From Ooceraea biroi (lineage: Eukaryota; Arthropoda; Insecta; Hymenoptera; Formicidae), in assembly GCF_003672135.1 (NCBI RefSeq), contig NC_039510.1:10106001-10170000 (forward strand): DNA of 64,000 nucleotides. The letters are read 5' to 3'. Every line of letters starts with the position of its first letter. The stretch's first letter is position 1. The notes under the pieces were generated by a model, which was not told the origin of the DNA, made no database searches, and saw nothing but the letters and a program-made list of their open reading frames with translations. Positions 35,301 through 47,140 of the stretch are shown here, piece after piece. The position numbers and the translations under genes were made by a program.

Positions 35301-38300
35301 AGCGTAAACTATTAATAAATCGCATCTCGACAGTGAGATTCTAACTTGCTGACGAAGTGCTGGATTCTGAGGGAAGGGAAAGCATCTAAAAAGTCATTAA
35401 TTATTCTTATGAAAGTGTTACCGAGATTTTTGCGACTTTTGCGACGTGCTGCATTCATGATAGCAGATGGAAGAGGAAAGAGCTTTCCACATTAAATATT
35501 TTTCTTACTGCTTGATCATGTTCTTAATGGATCAGATCATGCATTGCTCTTTTTTAATAAAGTTAAGTAATGATTTTTTGAAATATTCCATGACTAACAC
35601 TTTCAGGCAAGCGGATACTACCACTACTGCGGATCTACTTAATTATTTCTGAAGATGTTTAAACGGAATAAATTTGTCACGAATATCCGCATATGTATAC
35701 ATTTTTATTCTGTTGCCATTTAAAAATCCTGGTACAAAAATTCTAGTTGCAACATAGCAGAAAGTTTATGAAAAAATAACATGCAATATACATTTTACTA
35801 CATTTTACATACGAAACATTTAATTATTTAGACGTATCGTATAATGGAATAGAGAATTGTTTTTACGTTTGTTTCTCAGTCACTGATCTACATACAAAAA
35901 TACTGCGGAAAAATATCGCGAACGATTGCAAGATTGGAAATTCGAGAGCGGGGCGAGAGACTTGATTCCTTCAAAATTTATCAGACTGAAACTACCGTCG
36001 GTGTACTGCGTCGGGGTCGAACGGAGGACAATGCCCGAATTTCGTGAAAATTCACTGGCCCCGAAGCTTTCTGTTCAGCGTGACGTAAAAGCAAATCGGG
36101 AAAAGCGAGTTTATTTTTCGCGTTTTCTGTTTCTCGGCAGCTGACACGTGGGCCGCGCGCGTGGCTGCGATTATTTAGAGGTAAATGCAAGCTCCTGCAT
36201 GTGGTATTGCATGTATCTCGATGTAGAATGTGTAGTGCAAGAAGAGACGGGAGGAAAAATCCGCGAGAGAGACGAGAGAGGCCGTCTGATACGTGAAGGG
36301 AAGACTTAGTTATCCCGAAAGGGATGGTAGAATAGGATTCTCCGCTTTCCAAGCTACTCGTCGCGCGAGCAACCTCCGGGCCACGTACCTTTTTCACGGC
36401 ACCCTTGCCGGTAGCTCAAGGCGATGGAAGTGCGATAGTGGGTAGGTTGATTTGCTCTGAGTGAAGCTCCGCGTTTGTGAACGAATTATCTACCAAGAGG
36501 AATAGCGAACGTTGTTTCAAAGTATCACGGGGATACTGATACTCGCGCGTAAATAAGTCGGGTTTGTTGCTATTCACGCAACGTTAACGTTGAAATAATG
36601 GAATTTTGGCGAAGAGTGATGCGCCAGATTTCTGTCGAGCGTAAACTTGTCGCGCTTTTCTCTTTCTCTTGACATTGACAATTGTATTATCGATATTACG
36701 TTCTGCTCGCGCATGGATAACGCGTGTATGTGTATTTTTTAAATGAAAATGAAGTGTCATCGTTGTTGGAGATTTTGATTTCTCTTCATGCTCAATTCAC
36801 AATCAGTTATCTTTGCGACGTAATTCCACTCAACATCCCCCTCGAGGAAAATTCGGATTGGAATTCCATAAGGAATACACAACCTCGCCATTCAAGAAAC
36901 GACGGAGCATCCTCTAAATCCACCGTGGGAAGCAGCAATTTGCGCAGCGCGAGCGTTATCGCGTTACGATCCCCCTGAATGCTGTAACAGCTGCTTTCCG
37001 GCGTATCCGGCGGAATCGAAAACGTTATCGGGGAGAGATTCGTTATCGTCCCTGTCGCCGTAAGAGACATTCTCGCCTCCCTGGCGTCGTTATATCCGCG
37101 ACTCGCGTTGTTACCACGAGAAAATCAAGCAAACGGCGGTTTCCGCGGACTCGGTGCTGAAATCAAGACAGAGGAGAAAGAGAGACGGAGAGGCCAAGGA
37201 AATTCGGGAACGGCGTTCCCGTAGGAGCAGTCGGCGCCAGTCAGACAAACTTGTCCAAACCGGAATAACCGACCCTTAAGAACCGTCGAGGCGACGGGGA
37301 TTACCTACGGGAGAGAGAAGAAGGGTTTCCGCCGCTTCCTCATTGTTTCCGCGCGATTCCCGAGGAATCTCTCGAATTTCTCCTCCTTCCTGTTCCTATC
37401 CTATTCGTTCGAGGGCGTCGCGAAATTAGAACGCCGATGCCGAATTCGCGTCGGCGGTGGTGGTGGTCCTTCCAGTCGTTTTCCTGACGGAAGTGCACGA
37501 AAACTAGAATACCACGTTTAAAAATTTCAGGTCTAGCAGCTTCCTCGTTGATGATACGCGGCGTTGCGTTAGATGGCAAAACGGAGGATGGTGTACGTAA
37601 ATAGATTGAAAGATAAATGCAGCGTGGCATACTTCGTTGACGGTGCACGATAACAGCGTCACTGCCGCGTTTTTCACGCGATCCATCGGCTTTTTCGCCT
37701 TTATCGCGTACCTCTTTTCTTTTTCTTTTCCTCCGGTTTCCATATTTTATTTTGTCAACTTGACCTCCATCCGACAACCACAATGCCGGAAACGCAAATA
37801 TTTATACCAACGGGTCGCGGTTTTACTGCGAAATGCTGCATCATTTCTGACACGCGCGCTGAGCACATAAATCCGACGAATTGATTTTCTATGGGTTCAT
37901 GCGCGATGAAAGTGGAACGTACGAAAAGAAAAAATAAGAACGTTTGTTCTTTACGTCTTTCGAGATATGTAAGTTGTTTCATTGGGATAGAGTGCATCAT
38001 CCCCGAAAATCATTTCGCACAAACAGCAGCTTTACACAAGATAAATATCTCTTATCATAAAAATGCAGAAAAAAAGTTACAGTTTGATATGATAAAAAAT
38101 AATCATGGCCATATGTGCAAATTTAACAATGAAAAAATTTATTAATATATCATGTACGTATATTTATTTAAAAAAAATTCTGCGAGTTGAGATCCAAAAT
38201 CTGCATAATTCCGAAATTTCATTCTATATCACGTACGTCAAACCATATCCGATATAATATTCGCTACAAGCAGGCAGACACTCTTCTGGCATTACATTTT

Positions 38301-39962
38301 CGGATCATATTACATCTGCTACGTGATTACAAGTGCATTTTAAGTTAAAAAAAGAATGCAATTTTCCACCAAAGCTAGCATATTTTCTAATTGTTCTATT
38401 TATGGATTATTTCTTCATTACGTGTCTATCGCAGAGATCCAGGAAGTAGCGTTTTACACGATAAACTGAAAACGCATTTCTCTCTCACCTTCGAAATATT
38501 GAACAATATTAAGATTTAACGAATTACGTCATTCGGTTCTCACAATGACGTGATAGAACTTTTTAGCGAAATGCCGCATCATCTTTCTTCCTTTTCCAAC
38601 GTCTCATTTTCAGACACTTGACACCTTTAACAAGTCTACGGGCAAGGCGAGCTCCTCTCAACTCTGGTTTCGAGTGTCAGCAACCGTCATAATCCCGCTC
38701 CCTTACCTGTGTGATCTTCTGCTCACCCCATCTCGGCTCTTCTCGTCACCCGAGAGTAGAGTGGGATATTCGCCCGTCGGGAGAAAACTAATTTGGCTTC
38801 ATCGAAGTCCTTCGATATGAGGGTTGGCGGAGAGTGATCCTCCTTTTAAGTTAACGCCTTCGAAAAAAGAGATAGACACGGGTTCCGCGACCTCTTTCCC
38901 GTCTCAATCTCGTGATTGGCTCTCAAGTCTGCATCAGAAAGCTCCGTTTTAACTACCGGAATCTTCAATCTCTGATTTAAGAACTTGTCGATTTGCACAC
39001 CTCCCCAGATATTGCATTCCGTTGGCAAAGATGCTTAGGTTAATAAGTTTATATCAGTTAACTGTTGAAATATGAAGTTGGGATAACTTGCGTAAACCTG
39101 TTTCGAAATTTACAGTAAATATTGGCGCGATAAAATTTCATATTAATAGGATAAGATGAATATAAATTCTTGTAACATTAACTTCTCTTAAAATCTGCAA
39201 TCGAAACTGTTTTTCTTTGCAACTATCATTAAGGATACTATATAGTTTGTGTACATACATACTTTTATTACTGATCAATTAACTATATTATTGTCATCAC
39301 ACAGATATATTAAATTGAATTTATCTGAGATTAATGAGATTTAGAAATATTTGCTGAATGCATTTTTGTCATATTTCATCAGGTTTAAGGTTCTTAACAT
39401 CACATCGTAAAGTTATGATAGAGTGAAAAGATATTCTTCGGCTTCGTGTCATACGAGCACAGTAAGGTAGAATATTTTCTTGTTGAGAGGGTTTAACCAT
39501 GCTTCATCGGAGTTCTCCGACGTCAAGAATGGTCCTTTTGAAGTTAGCACCTCCATTGAAGGGGATGATGAGACGTAATTCACGCCATGTTGGATCGTTG
39601 ACCTCGCGATCGCTGACATCTTCCAGATCTATTTCAAAGAGTTTTATCTTTTCATTGATAATCTCAAATTTTATTTCTCTTCGATCACTTTTTCAATCAA
39701 AGGCGATAACGAGTAGAGCTCTCATTCAGAAGAAATGCGAACAATTTCATGTTAAATGTTAAAACTTTTTTCATTTTATCGTTGAAAAGATTTACTCTCA
39801 TCTCACATCAGTTATTAAATATTCATTTGTTTTCAAGATTTTTAATAAATTTCAGTTTTATGTCATAACGTCAAACTTTGTTTTTCATTAATGATACTAA
39901 ACAGATACTGACATAATTTTCTTCCTTTTAAATTTAAATTGAGAGAACACGGCAGTAGTATA
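32337..39962. other. Non-coding stretch with several CpG-rich islands
   Basis: CpG-rich parts lie at about 32340-32600, 33770-34330, 35930-36420 and 36840-37480. Overlapping sense and antisense open frames of 75-147 codons occur there with no domain I recognise. AT-rich parts lie between (35030-35330, 35650-35880, 38040-38230, 39040-39400). On the minus strand, ACACAG followed by GTAAGG near 38702-38712 is a good donor match, but the open frame behind it is only about 30 codons. The CT repeat at 33355-33417 is listed separately. No RNA gene or transposon seen. Confidence 0.45.
33355..33417. repeat. (CT)n-rich microsatellite
   Basis: CT dinucleotide runs broken by a CCCCCG interruption near 33379-33385 and one CA. 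Confidence 0.92.
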
Positions 39963-40304
39963 TAGGGTGAGGCATCTAAAACAGGCCACCTGAATATCTC
40001 GGCTGTTATTGGTGATAGAAAAAATGTGTCAGACCAAACTTGCATGGTTTCGAGGGATAATTTGTTCTAAATAGTTTTTTATTAGGTGGACGCGTAGAGG
40101 TCATATGAAGGTCAACTTTGTTTTTTTAAATGGTATAATATGTTTTTTTACGTACCATCTAGTAGAGCGTTTGAAGATGCGCACATTGATCTACGGGTCA
40201 CAATCATTCAAGGTTACTGAAGGCCAACTCAAGGGAAAATAATTTACTTTATATTGCCTAGAGTTCTCTGCTATTAAAAATACTGTAAACTTAGAAATGA
40301 AAAA

Positions 40305-40312
40305 GTTCTAGC
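40305..40312. repeat. Target-site duplication, left copy
   Basis: GTTCTAGC, repeated at 41650-41657. The uninterrupted sequence in sister repeat units reads GTTCTAGCCCTTAG, which confirms the insertion site. Confidence 0.92.
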
Positions 40313-41649
40313 CAAGGGGTTTACCGCACTCGGCAATAGGTGTACAAATTTTGAGCAATACATAAACAATAACAAGGAAATAACTACACAATATTGAGAA
40401 ATAAGCGGCAATATTGGGCAAAAAAGCAATAGTAGGCAATAGACGGAAATAAAAAATAATAGTGTATAATAAAGCAGCAATAGAGGAAATAAACAGGAAA
40501 TAAATAAGCAATACAACAGAAATAGCTAAACAAGCACGAGCCAGCGCGTAAATATCCTCACTATCATTTCTGTGCTTACTACAGTTCGCTACTGTGCTTA
40601 ATAATTTCTTGATAAATTGAGTTTAAATAAGTGAGTTGAGTTCAGTTCTAGTAAGAGTTTGGTGTTCTCTCTTGTCAAAATGGGTAAATAATCAGATATT
40701 ATTTTAATATTTAATATTTAACCATATTTTACTTATATAGTATATATAGTATAACTGTCACAGTACAAAAGGTGATTTCCATGAATGTATACATAAAACT
40801 TGATTCCTTCAAAAGATTCAGGATTCTACGACACATTCTGTCGCGACTGGCACATTTCTGCAGTTATTACCTTTGTTTCCTATATTACCCAACTATTGCT
40901 TTTATTATCGTTATTAATTAAGTATTACCGTTACATTGCCGTTATTGCCAACTATTGTGCACATATTTCCTTATTTCTGAAGCTATTGCTTCCTATTTTC
41001 AAGAAAAAGGGAGTTAGAAGAGTATGAGAATTTGCATTTTAAATATGAAAGAATCAAAATTTAAAAATTTATTAGTCCTTAGAATGGAGCAAACACAAAA
41101 TAACATAAAATAAAATATTATAATAACATATATAATAACATAACATATTTTATGTTAAAGAAATAATATTTCTTTTATAATAACAAACCAAAATTTTTTA
41201 CATTAAATATTAATATTCGGAAATATTAATATTAAATGTAAAACACATAACATAAAATAAAATATTATAATAACATATATAATAACATAAAATATGCTAT
41301 GTTATTATATATGTTATTATAATATTTTATTTTATGTTATTTTGTGTTTGCTCCATTCTAAGGACTAATAAATTTTTAAATTTTGATTCTTTCATATTTA
41401 AAATGCAAATTTTCATACTTTTCTAACTCTCTTTTTCTTGAAAATAGAAAGCAATAGCTTTAGAAATAAGGAAATATATGCACAATAGTTTGCAATAACG
41501 GCAATGTAACGGTAATACTTAATTAATAATGGTAATAAAAGCAATATTTGGGCAATATAGGAAACAAAGGTAATAACTGCAGAAATGCGGAACTTATTAC
41601 CGTTTTCGGCAATAGGTGTACACTTTTTTGAAGTGTGGTAGACCCCTTG
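40313..41649. mobile_element. hAT-like foldback element nested in element B
   Basis: A 1337-bp insertion with an 8-bp target duplication (GTTCTAGC). Short inverted ends read CAAGGGGTTTACCGCACT on the left and CAAGGGGTCTACCACACT on the right (16 of 18 match). An 8-bp duplication with CAAGG-type ends fits the hAT superfamily. No transposase is encoded. Both subterminal regions are rich in GCAATA and GGAAATA motifs, which could serve as transposase binding sites. The sequence TCGGCAATAGGTGTACA occurs as a direct repeat at 40330-40346 and 41606-41622. The right two-thirds form a foldback of about 305-bp arms (40853-41157 and 41283-41587). Confidence 0.82.
40853..41587. repeat. Large inverted repeat inside the hAT-like element
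   Basis: The arms 40853-41157 and 41283-41587 are over 90% identical and inverted, separated by 125 bp. The spacer contains further small palindromes, including a TTTACATTAAATATTAATATT inverted pair around 41199-41244 and a third copy of the ACATAAAATAAAATATTATA segment, so hairpins are nested within the hairpin. Confidence 0.88.
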
Positions 41650-41657
41650 GTTCTAGC
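41650..41657. repeat. Target-site duplication, right copy
   Basis: GTTCTAGC immediately after the element end; identical to 40305-40312. Confidence 0.92.
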
Positions 41658-42533
41658 CCTTAGAAATTTTTTCTTTTTCTGCGAAGTTCTGAGTTGTTGT
41701 TATCATTATTTTTTATATTGCTTAGAGTTCTCTGTTATTGAAAATACCGTAAATTCAAAAATGAAACAGTTCTAACCGTTAGAAATTTTTTTCTTTTCCG
41801 AGAAGTTTTGAGTTGATAATATCATTATTTCTTATATTGCCTAGAGTTCTCTGCTATTGAAAATACCGTAAATTCAGAAATGAAAAAATTCTAGCCCTTA
41901 GAAATTTTTTCTTTTCCGAGAAGTTCTGGGTTGATGATATTATTATTTTGTATATTGCCTAGAGTTCTCTGCTATTGAAAATATCGTAAATTCAGAAATG
42001 AAAAAGTTCTAGCCCTTAGAAATTTTTTCTTTTTCCGCGAAGTTCTAAATTGTTGTTATCATTATTTTTTATATTGCCTAGAGTTCTCTGCTATTGAAAA
42101 TACCGTAAACTCAGAAATGAAAAAGTTCTCGAGTTTAAAATTTTTTTCTTTTCAGAGGAGTTCTGAGTTGATGATATCATTATTTTTTATATTTCCTAGA
42201 GTTCTCTACTATTGAAAATACCGTAAACTCAGAAATGAAAAAGTTCTAGCACTTCGAAATTTTAGCTTTCAGTGACCTTGAATGATTTTGACCCGTAGAT
42301 CAATGTGCGCATCTTGAAACGCTCTACTAGATGGTACGTAAAAAAATATATCATACCATTTAAAAAAACGAAGTTGACCTTCATATGACCTCTACGCGTC
42401 CACCTAATAAAAAACTATTTAGAACAAATTATGTGTCCCTCGAAACCATGCAAGTTTGGTCTGACACATTTTTTTCTATCACCAATAACAGCCGAGATAT
42501 TCAGGTGGCCTGTTTTAGGTGCCTCACCCTGTA

Positions 42534-45500
42534 TAAGCAGAAATGATTTTATTTTTCTACAAAATACTTGGAACTAATTACAACTTTTTTAACTGTTAAT
42601 ATTAAGTTATTACCTCCAAGTTGCTTCCATTTCATAAAAAAGGAATAAAAATTTTAATTTTTTTAACGCAACAGTTTTGCTTGCTGGAAAACTAAATATC
42701 CCGTTTTCAACTGCGGCAATTTTTAGTGGAATAATATAGTAACATGATATATCTAGATGCCTTCCACATCTTGCATTTTTCTTCAAAAATTCGGCAAGAT
42801 CTTTTTCCGCCGCTTAAAGAATTCCGTTTGCTCGCTGAAGGAATTTGCCGACTGAGGCTAAAAATTTATAAGCAAGGTCAATTTCACCGAAATTTCTTCA
42901 TCAACAGAGAGTTCTCTTTTCTTCATGCCGCCGCAGCGACCACGCAGCGTTCATATTTCCTTTGAAGCAGTCATTAGATCACGAAGGTGCAGTGTGTCTT
43001 CGTCAGGAATCTAATCTAGCTTCCGAGAAACGGTGCCGCGGCCTCCTTTTGAAGTTACTTCTTGCGTGGAGAAATTTAAAGAACAAAAACCGCGAATGGA
43101 AGTTCTCTCTCCCAGCTTCTGGTGCACGCGATTTCTTTATTGTGAGAATCATCACTTGTTTCCAAGGAATTCGAGAGACTTTGAGATAAAAGCTGTTTTC
43201 GGTTATTATTGTTTTCCTGGATACACATGAGCGCACGAAAGAGAAACAAGCAGTATAACTTGATTAAAAACAGGATTAACTCATTCTTCCTTTCGCAAAA
43301 CTTGTGAAATTTTCTTTAAAAGAATTTACAATCTCGCCCTATGATAATTCTGTATATATATATATATATATATATGCACGTCAAAATATTTCTTTTAGAA
43401 TATCATTCTTTCAGAATGTTGCACTTTTGTATTTTTTCATTTATCTATCCTAATTGAAGATGTGCATAGTCTAGCCCGTTTTTCTCTCCTCGGATTTGTT
43501 ACCTGTCAGGTCAAGGACTCGCAAATCTTTTTAACGACATGTCCAGAATAAGAATTCTTCTGGAAAACTGCCAATCTCGATTCCCTCGAATCAAGAAGAC
43601 GAGTAAGTCAGTTTCGTACCGCGATATACGGAATTTGAAAAAACGGAGATTCGCTTGCCGCCGGGCTTCCATGGGCAATACGAAGCCCCATGCCAAAAGG
43701 AAATCGTTTTCCCGTTTTATCTCGTTGCTCCAAAGAACGTTATGAAAAGCGTATTCGCGAGAAAATCCTGGATCGGCTAGGAGAATGTCGTTAACAAAAT
43801 AGTATTCTCGCGAAAAGGAATCTAGGAAGTAGATATTGCGTGCGGCATCAAGATTGCCGTAAATTCAATATAAATTAGCAGCTCGTAAACTATTGTGGAA
43901 GAGTCCAAGATATTAACTCTGGATAAAATTATTCAATAACATATGTATGGTATGTGTTGTCAAATAATAGTAAGTATTTAATACTAATAACTAGTTTATA
44001 ATTATGTATAATATTTATGTACAGAAATAAAAGTGTTGCAGTTTTCTTTGAAAATTTTACAAATGTTTGGTACTACAATATTCGTATTTTGATCACGCGA
44101 GTGATCCGCAAGAGCGAAAAACTCGAGGAACATCAATCCAGTACCAATAAGTATTGTATTACTGTGGTAACACAGTGGTTACATCCAAGGCCAAAGCTTT
44201 CATAGCCATTCATCGCGTATGAGCTCCTTTTGGAGTATCGCCAGTATTCGATTTTCGAGAGGTTCACCGGACGATTTTTACCAGTTCCGTGAACGAGCTT
44301 TTTACAAAAAAAAAGAAGGAAGAGGGAAGAGCAAAAAAGTAAAAAGCTGGCGTGTCGATGGCGGAAATTCGTGGCCAATGCGACCGCTTCTCGTTGGCAA
44401 CGGAAAGTCGTTCTGTCCATGCGATCAGGAAATCTCGGGCGTTATCGACTAAGGGTATCAAATGAGCCGAAAACGTGACGAGAACATTGTCACCGCGCTC
44501 GTATTCCCATATTTTCGATACCTTCGCTTTTATGACGATGGAAATCTCGACAGCCTGAAGGGCGATCCCCACGAATAAGAACCTAAAAGCTTTAAAACGA
44601 CGGAAGCGCGCATAAAAAATTTTGCAGCAGATATCGCAGCAGTGTCCAACAGCTTTTTTATAACTCGTTCTACGAGCCGTGACCGTTTATGCTTATGGAT
44701 TGGTAATTTATGGAATTGACAACCTATGCTGCGAGCCAACTGTACTTTGCTCTCTCACATTGAAAAGAATTTTCGAACAATATGCACATAATTATCCGTT
44801 TATGCATATAATGATCTTTTAATCAATAATGTTTTATTGATATTTGTACGATATATTTCTCATTTTCCAAAATTCCTTGCTTAACTCTTCTATCGATCAT
44901 ATTTTAATAATATTTTTAATACTAACTAGAATGCTGTTTAATAAGCGTTTATACAATAGATATGTTATTTGTTATTTATGATATCATGGTCGGATGCATC
45001 TTTCCACCAGTAAGAATCTAAGCAGTTGTGGCAGCTTTCGGTAGCAAGCGGTAGATCCCTCGGTACCAGCGCACGTGCGCCATGCCTCATTCTCAGTCGA
45101 TGGCCTCATCGGAACTATCCATCTTGGAAATTGCCGAACCTTAGTAATCTAAAGTGCCGAAGGCTGCCTCGACCAACGTTGAGAAATAGGAACGCTTTAC
45201 CCGGGATAGGTTTTCGCATGTTCGTAGGCGAATATCGGCGACAGTAAGAATCAACTTTAACCCGCAATATCTTTGTAGAACGCGCGCGATCGTTTTATGC
45301 GAGAAATTGAAATTTTATCGGAAATTTGATACTTTAATATCGCGGAAGGATACTAAAAATTATATATTAATACTTTGATTAAAAATGTCTACATAAATAT
45401 TTGCGTGCAAGGCACTATATTTCCTGAAGGAATAAACGACCAACGTTCTCTTCAAGCAAATTTGACGTAAATATCATCATCTTACAGCGGCAATTCTGAA

Positions 45501-47100
45501 ATCTGAAAATGCAGCGCAACGCGCATGGAATGGTTTTAGTTACCCTCTTTAAAGTTATTATTACTTTAACGTCATTCTTCTTTCTCGTTTCTGGAACTCT
45601 TGCGTAATAAAGAAAGGTTGTTCTGCGCAAGGTACACATAAAAGAAAAATGTCGACTGTCAGTAGCACTGCCAGTAATGCCGGGCGCACATACCGCTGCT
45701 CGCTACAAAGTATATGGTAATCCCAGATGCTGGAGAGATTGTCGTAGGGAAGCGTCTGGTATCTTTTGCCAGGCGCATGGAGATGACTGCAATATATTAG
45801 CGTAACGTCTGCGAGAATTTTCTACGATCTCGCTATGTTACTGCACTTACCTTCCACCTCCTTAGTTGCACGTCTGATAATGTTTTCGTACATATATAAC
45901 GCGATTTCTCACTCGATTTCCTAATATCTCTGGACTTTAACACAAATTACATATGACACCAGCAATTGGCTGCTTCTCCGTTATCCACAAATCGCGCATT
46001 ATTGCACGAAGTGTACTGATATATTACAGTTTAAGTTTCCCATTAGTTAGCATAAATTATTACGTAATAGCCATCATTTTCCTCGAAACATCGCATAACT
46101 ATTTGATCAGGCTGTTGATAACTTTTCATCCGCGAGATTTTATCCGCAACGCCAGAAAGCCGATGTCATCCAGCCGCGTTTGGTTTTGACAACCTCATCC
46201 CGCCACCGGATGAGCTACTTTCTTGCATGCACGTGCGCGTACATACAGGCGTATGCATACATGTGGCCCGGGTACATAATCCAGTATGCAAATTCCCGAG
46301 GCCAACCAGTCTACCAGCGCGCGGGCGCTACACTCGCGCTTCTTCCGCGTTATTAACTCGGCCTAAGGTCCGCGACCCAGTTTTTGCATCGTCGAACAAA
46401 AGAGCCGGCGGGTCTATTAAGATGTCGACGCCGCGGTGGTTTCGCTAACTTTTGATGCAACCACGAAGCGACCGACACCGGTCTCTGCATCTATGTCGCT
46501 GAAGTCACTCACCCCGACGCATTTCAGCCCTGCGATTTCCCCCGCTCGTCGCAATGCTTCCGCTATTCACACCCTCGATCGACTTTCCTCTCGTTGTACC
46601 ACATACTCTGATATTTATCACTGTACTTGTTTGCGGATAATTAATCATGATGTCTTTACAATCAGGGAAGACGTGCTTTACGATAGAATATGATAAATAC
46701 TCTTCGCTTTCGTCGCTTTTGTCTCGTCAAGATCTTTATCATTCCCTTTCATCGTGTTAGGCGTGTCCGTCCACCTCTTTACTAATTTTAATTACTTTAC
46801 ACCCTTTATTTCGAGAGATTTTGCTCTCGAGTTTCCCTTTGATTTCGTGAGTTACTTTTTCTTTGTCTTTATCCTTTGTTCGTCTTCGGTATTCTTTTTC
46901 TTCTTGATGATAAATCGTATTATGTTCCGTTCATCCACCGGAAGTCGGAAAATATGTTTATAAGAGAGGCGTGGAAATGAAATCTTCATTTCAAGATCTT
47001 CGCTCCCAAGCATATCTCTTTGAAGTTGTAAGAACTGAGTTTTGAATCAGACGCTTGAATTTTTATAATTAATCGTTCCATTTTTTCGTTTTATTGTCGT
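42534..47100. other. Non-coding stretch
   Basis: Contains the (TA)n run at 43353-43375. A minus-strand AAG followed by GTAAGTG (about 45845-45855) resembles a donor but has no coding frame behind it. CpG-rich parts at about 46130-46580 carry only family-less open frames. Nothing else recognised. Confidence 0.5.
43353..43375. repeat. (TA)n microsatellite
   Basis: About 23 bp of pure alternating TA. Confidence 0.95.
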
Positions 47101-47140
47101 AATCGGATACAAACAATTGTTTTATTGTTTGTATCCGATT
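47101..47140. repeat. Perfect 17-bp stem hairpin
   Basis: AATCGGATACAAACAAT (47101-47117), six-base loop TGTTTT, then the exact reverse complement (47124-47140). It is not in a simple-sequence context, so chance is unlikely. No T-run or coding gene end makes a terminator reading sensible in a eukaryote. Could be the remnant of a tiny MITE or a structured RNA or DNA element. Confidence 0.9.

Larger units (their letters stand above)
40230..42264. repeat. 118-119-bp tandem repeat, six units, core of element B
   Basis: AGAGTTCTCT starts at 40260, 41724, 41843, 41961, 42080 and 42198. Successive spacings are 119, 118, 119 and 118 from the second unit on. The first spacing is also 119 once the nested insertion and its 8-bp duplication are removed. 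Units alternate between two tail variants, one with GAAGTTCTGAGTTGTTGTTA and one with GTTGATGATATCATTA-like sequence. Confidence 0.92.
39963..42531. mobile_element. Palindromic Tc1/mariner-type non-autonomous element B
   Basis: A 2569-bp relative of the element at 7578-8333. TA lies at 39961-39962 and 42532-42533. The left arm is 39963-40224 (its first base is T instead of C), and the right arm 42265-42531. Between the arms lie six units of the 118-119-bp repeat, the first interrupted by the nested foldback element at 40313-41649. Without the nested element the length is about 1.22 kb. There is no transposase of its own. Confidence 0.92.

Noticed and set aside
36807..37070. 87-codon minus-strand frame with protein-like composition
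   Set aside because: Reads like a plausible exon, but an antisense frame of similar length overlaps it and I could not match it to a family. It needs a database search before being called.
38701..38850. Minus-strand ACACAG-GTAAGG donor with a short open frame behind it
   Set aside because: The frame is open for only about 30 codons and no acceptor or homologous protein could be recognised.
40308..40516. Leu/Phe/Tyr-rich open frames in the left part of the hAT-like element
   Set aside because: They arise from repeated TATTGC/TATTTCC motifs read on the minus strand and do not resemble a transposase.
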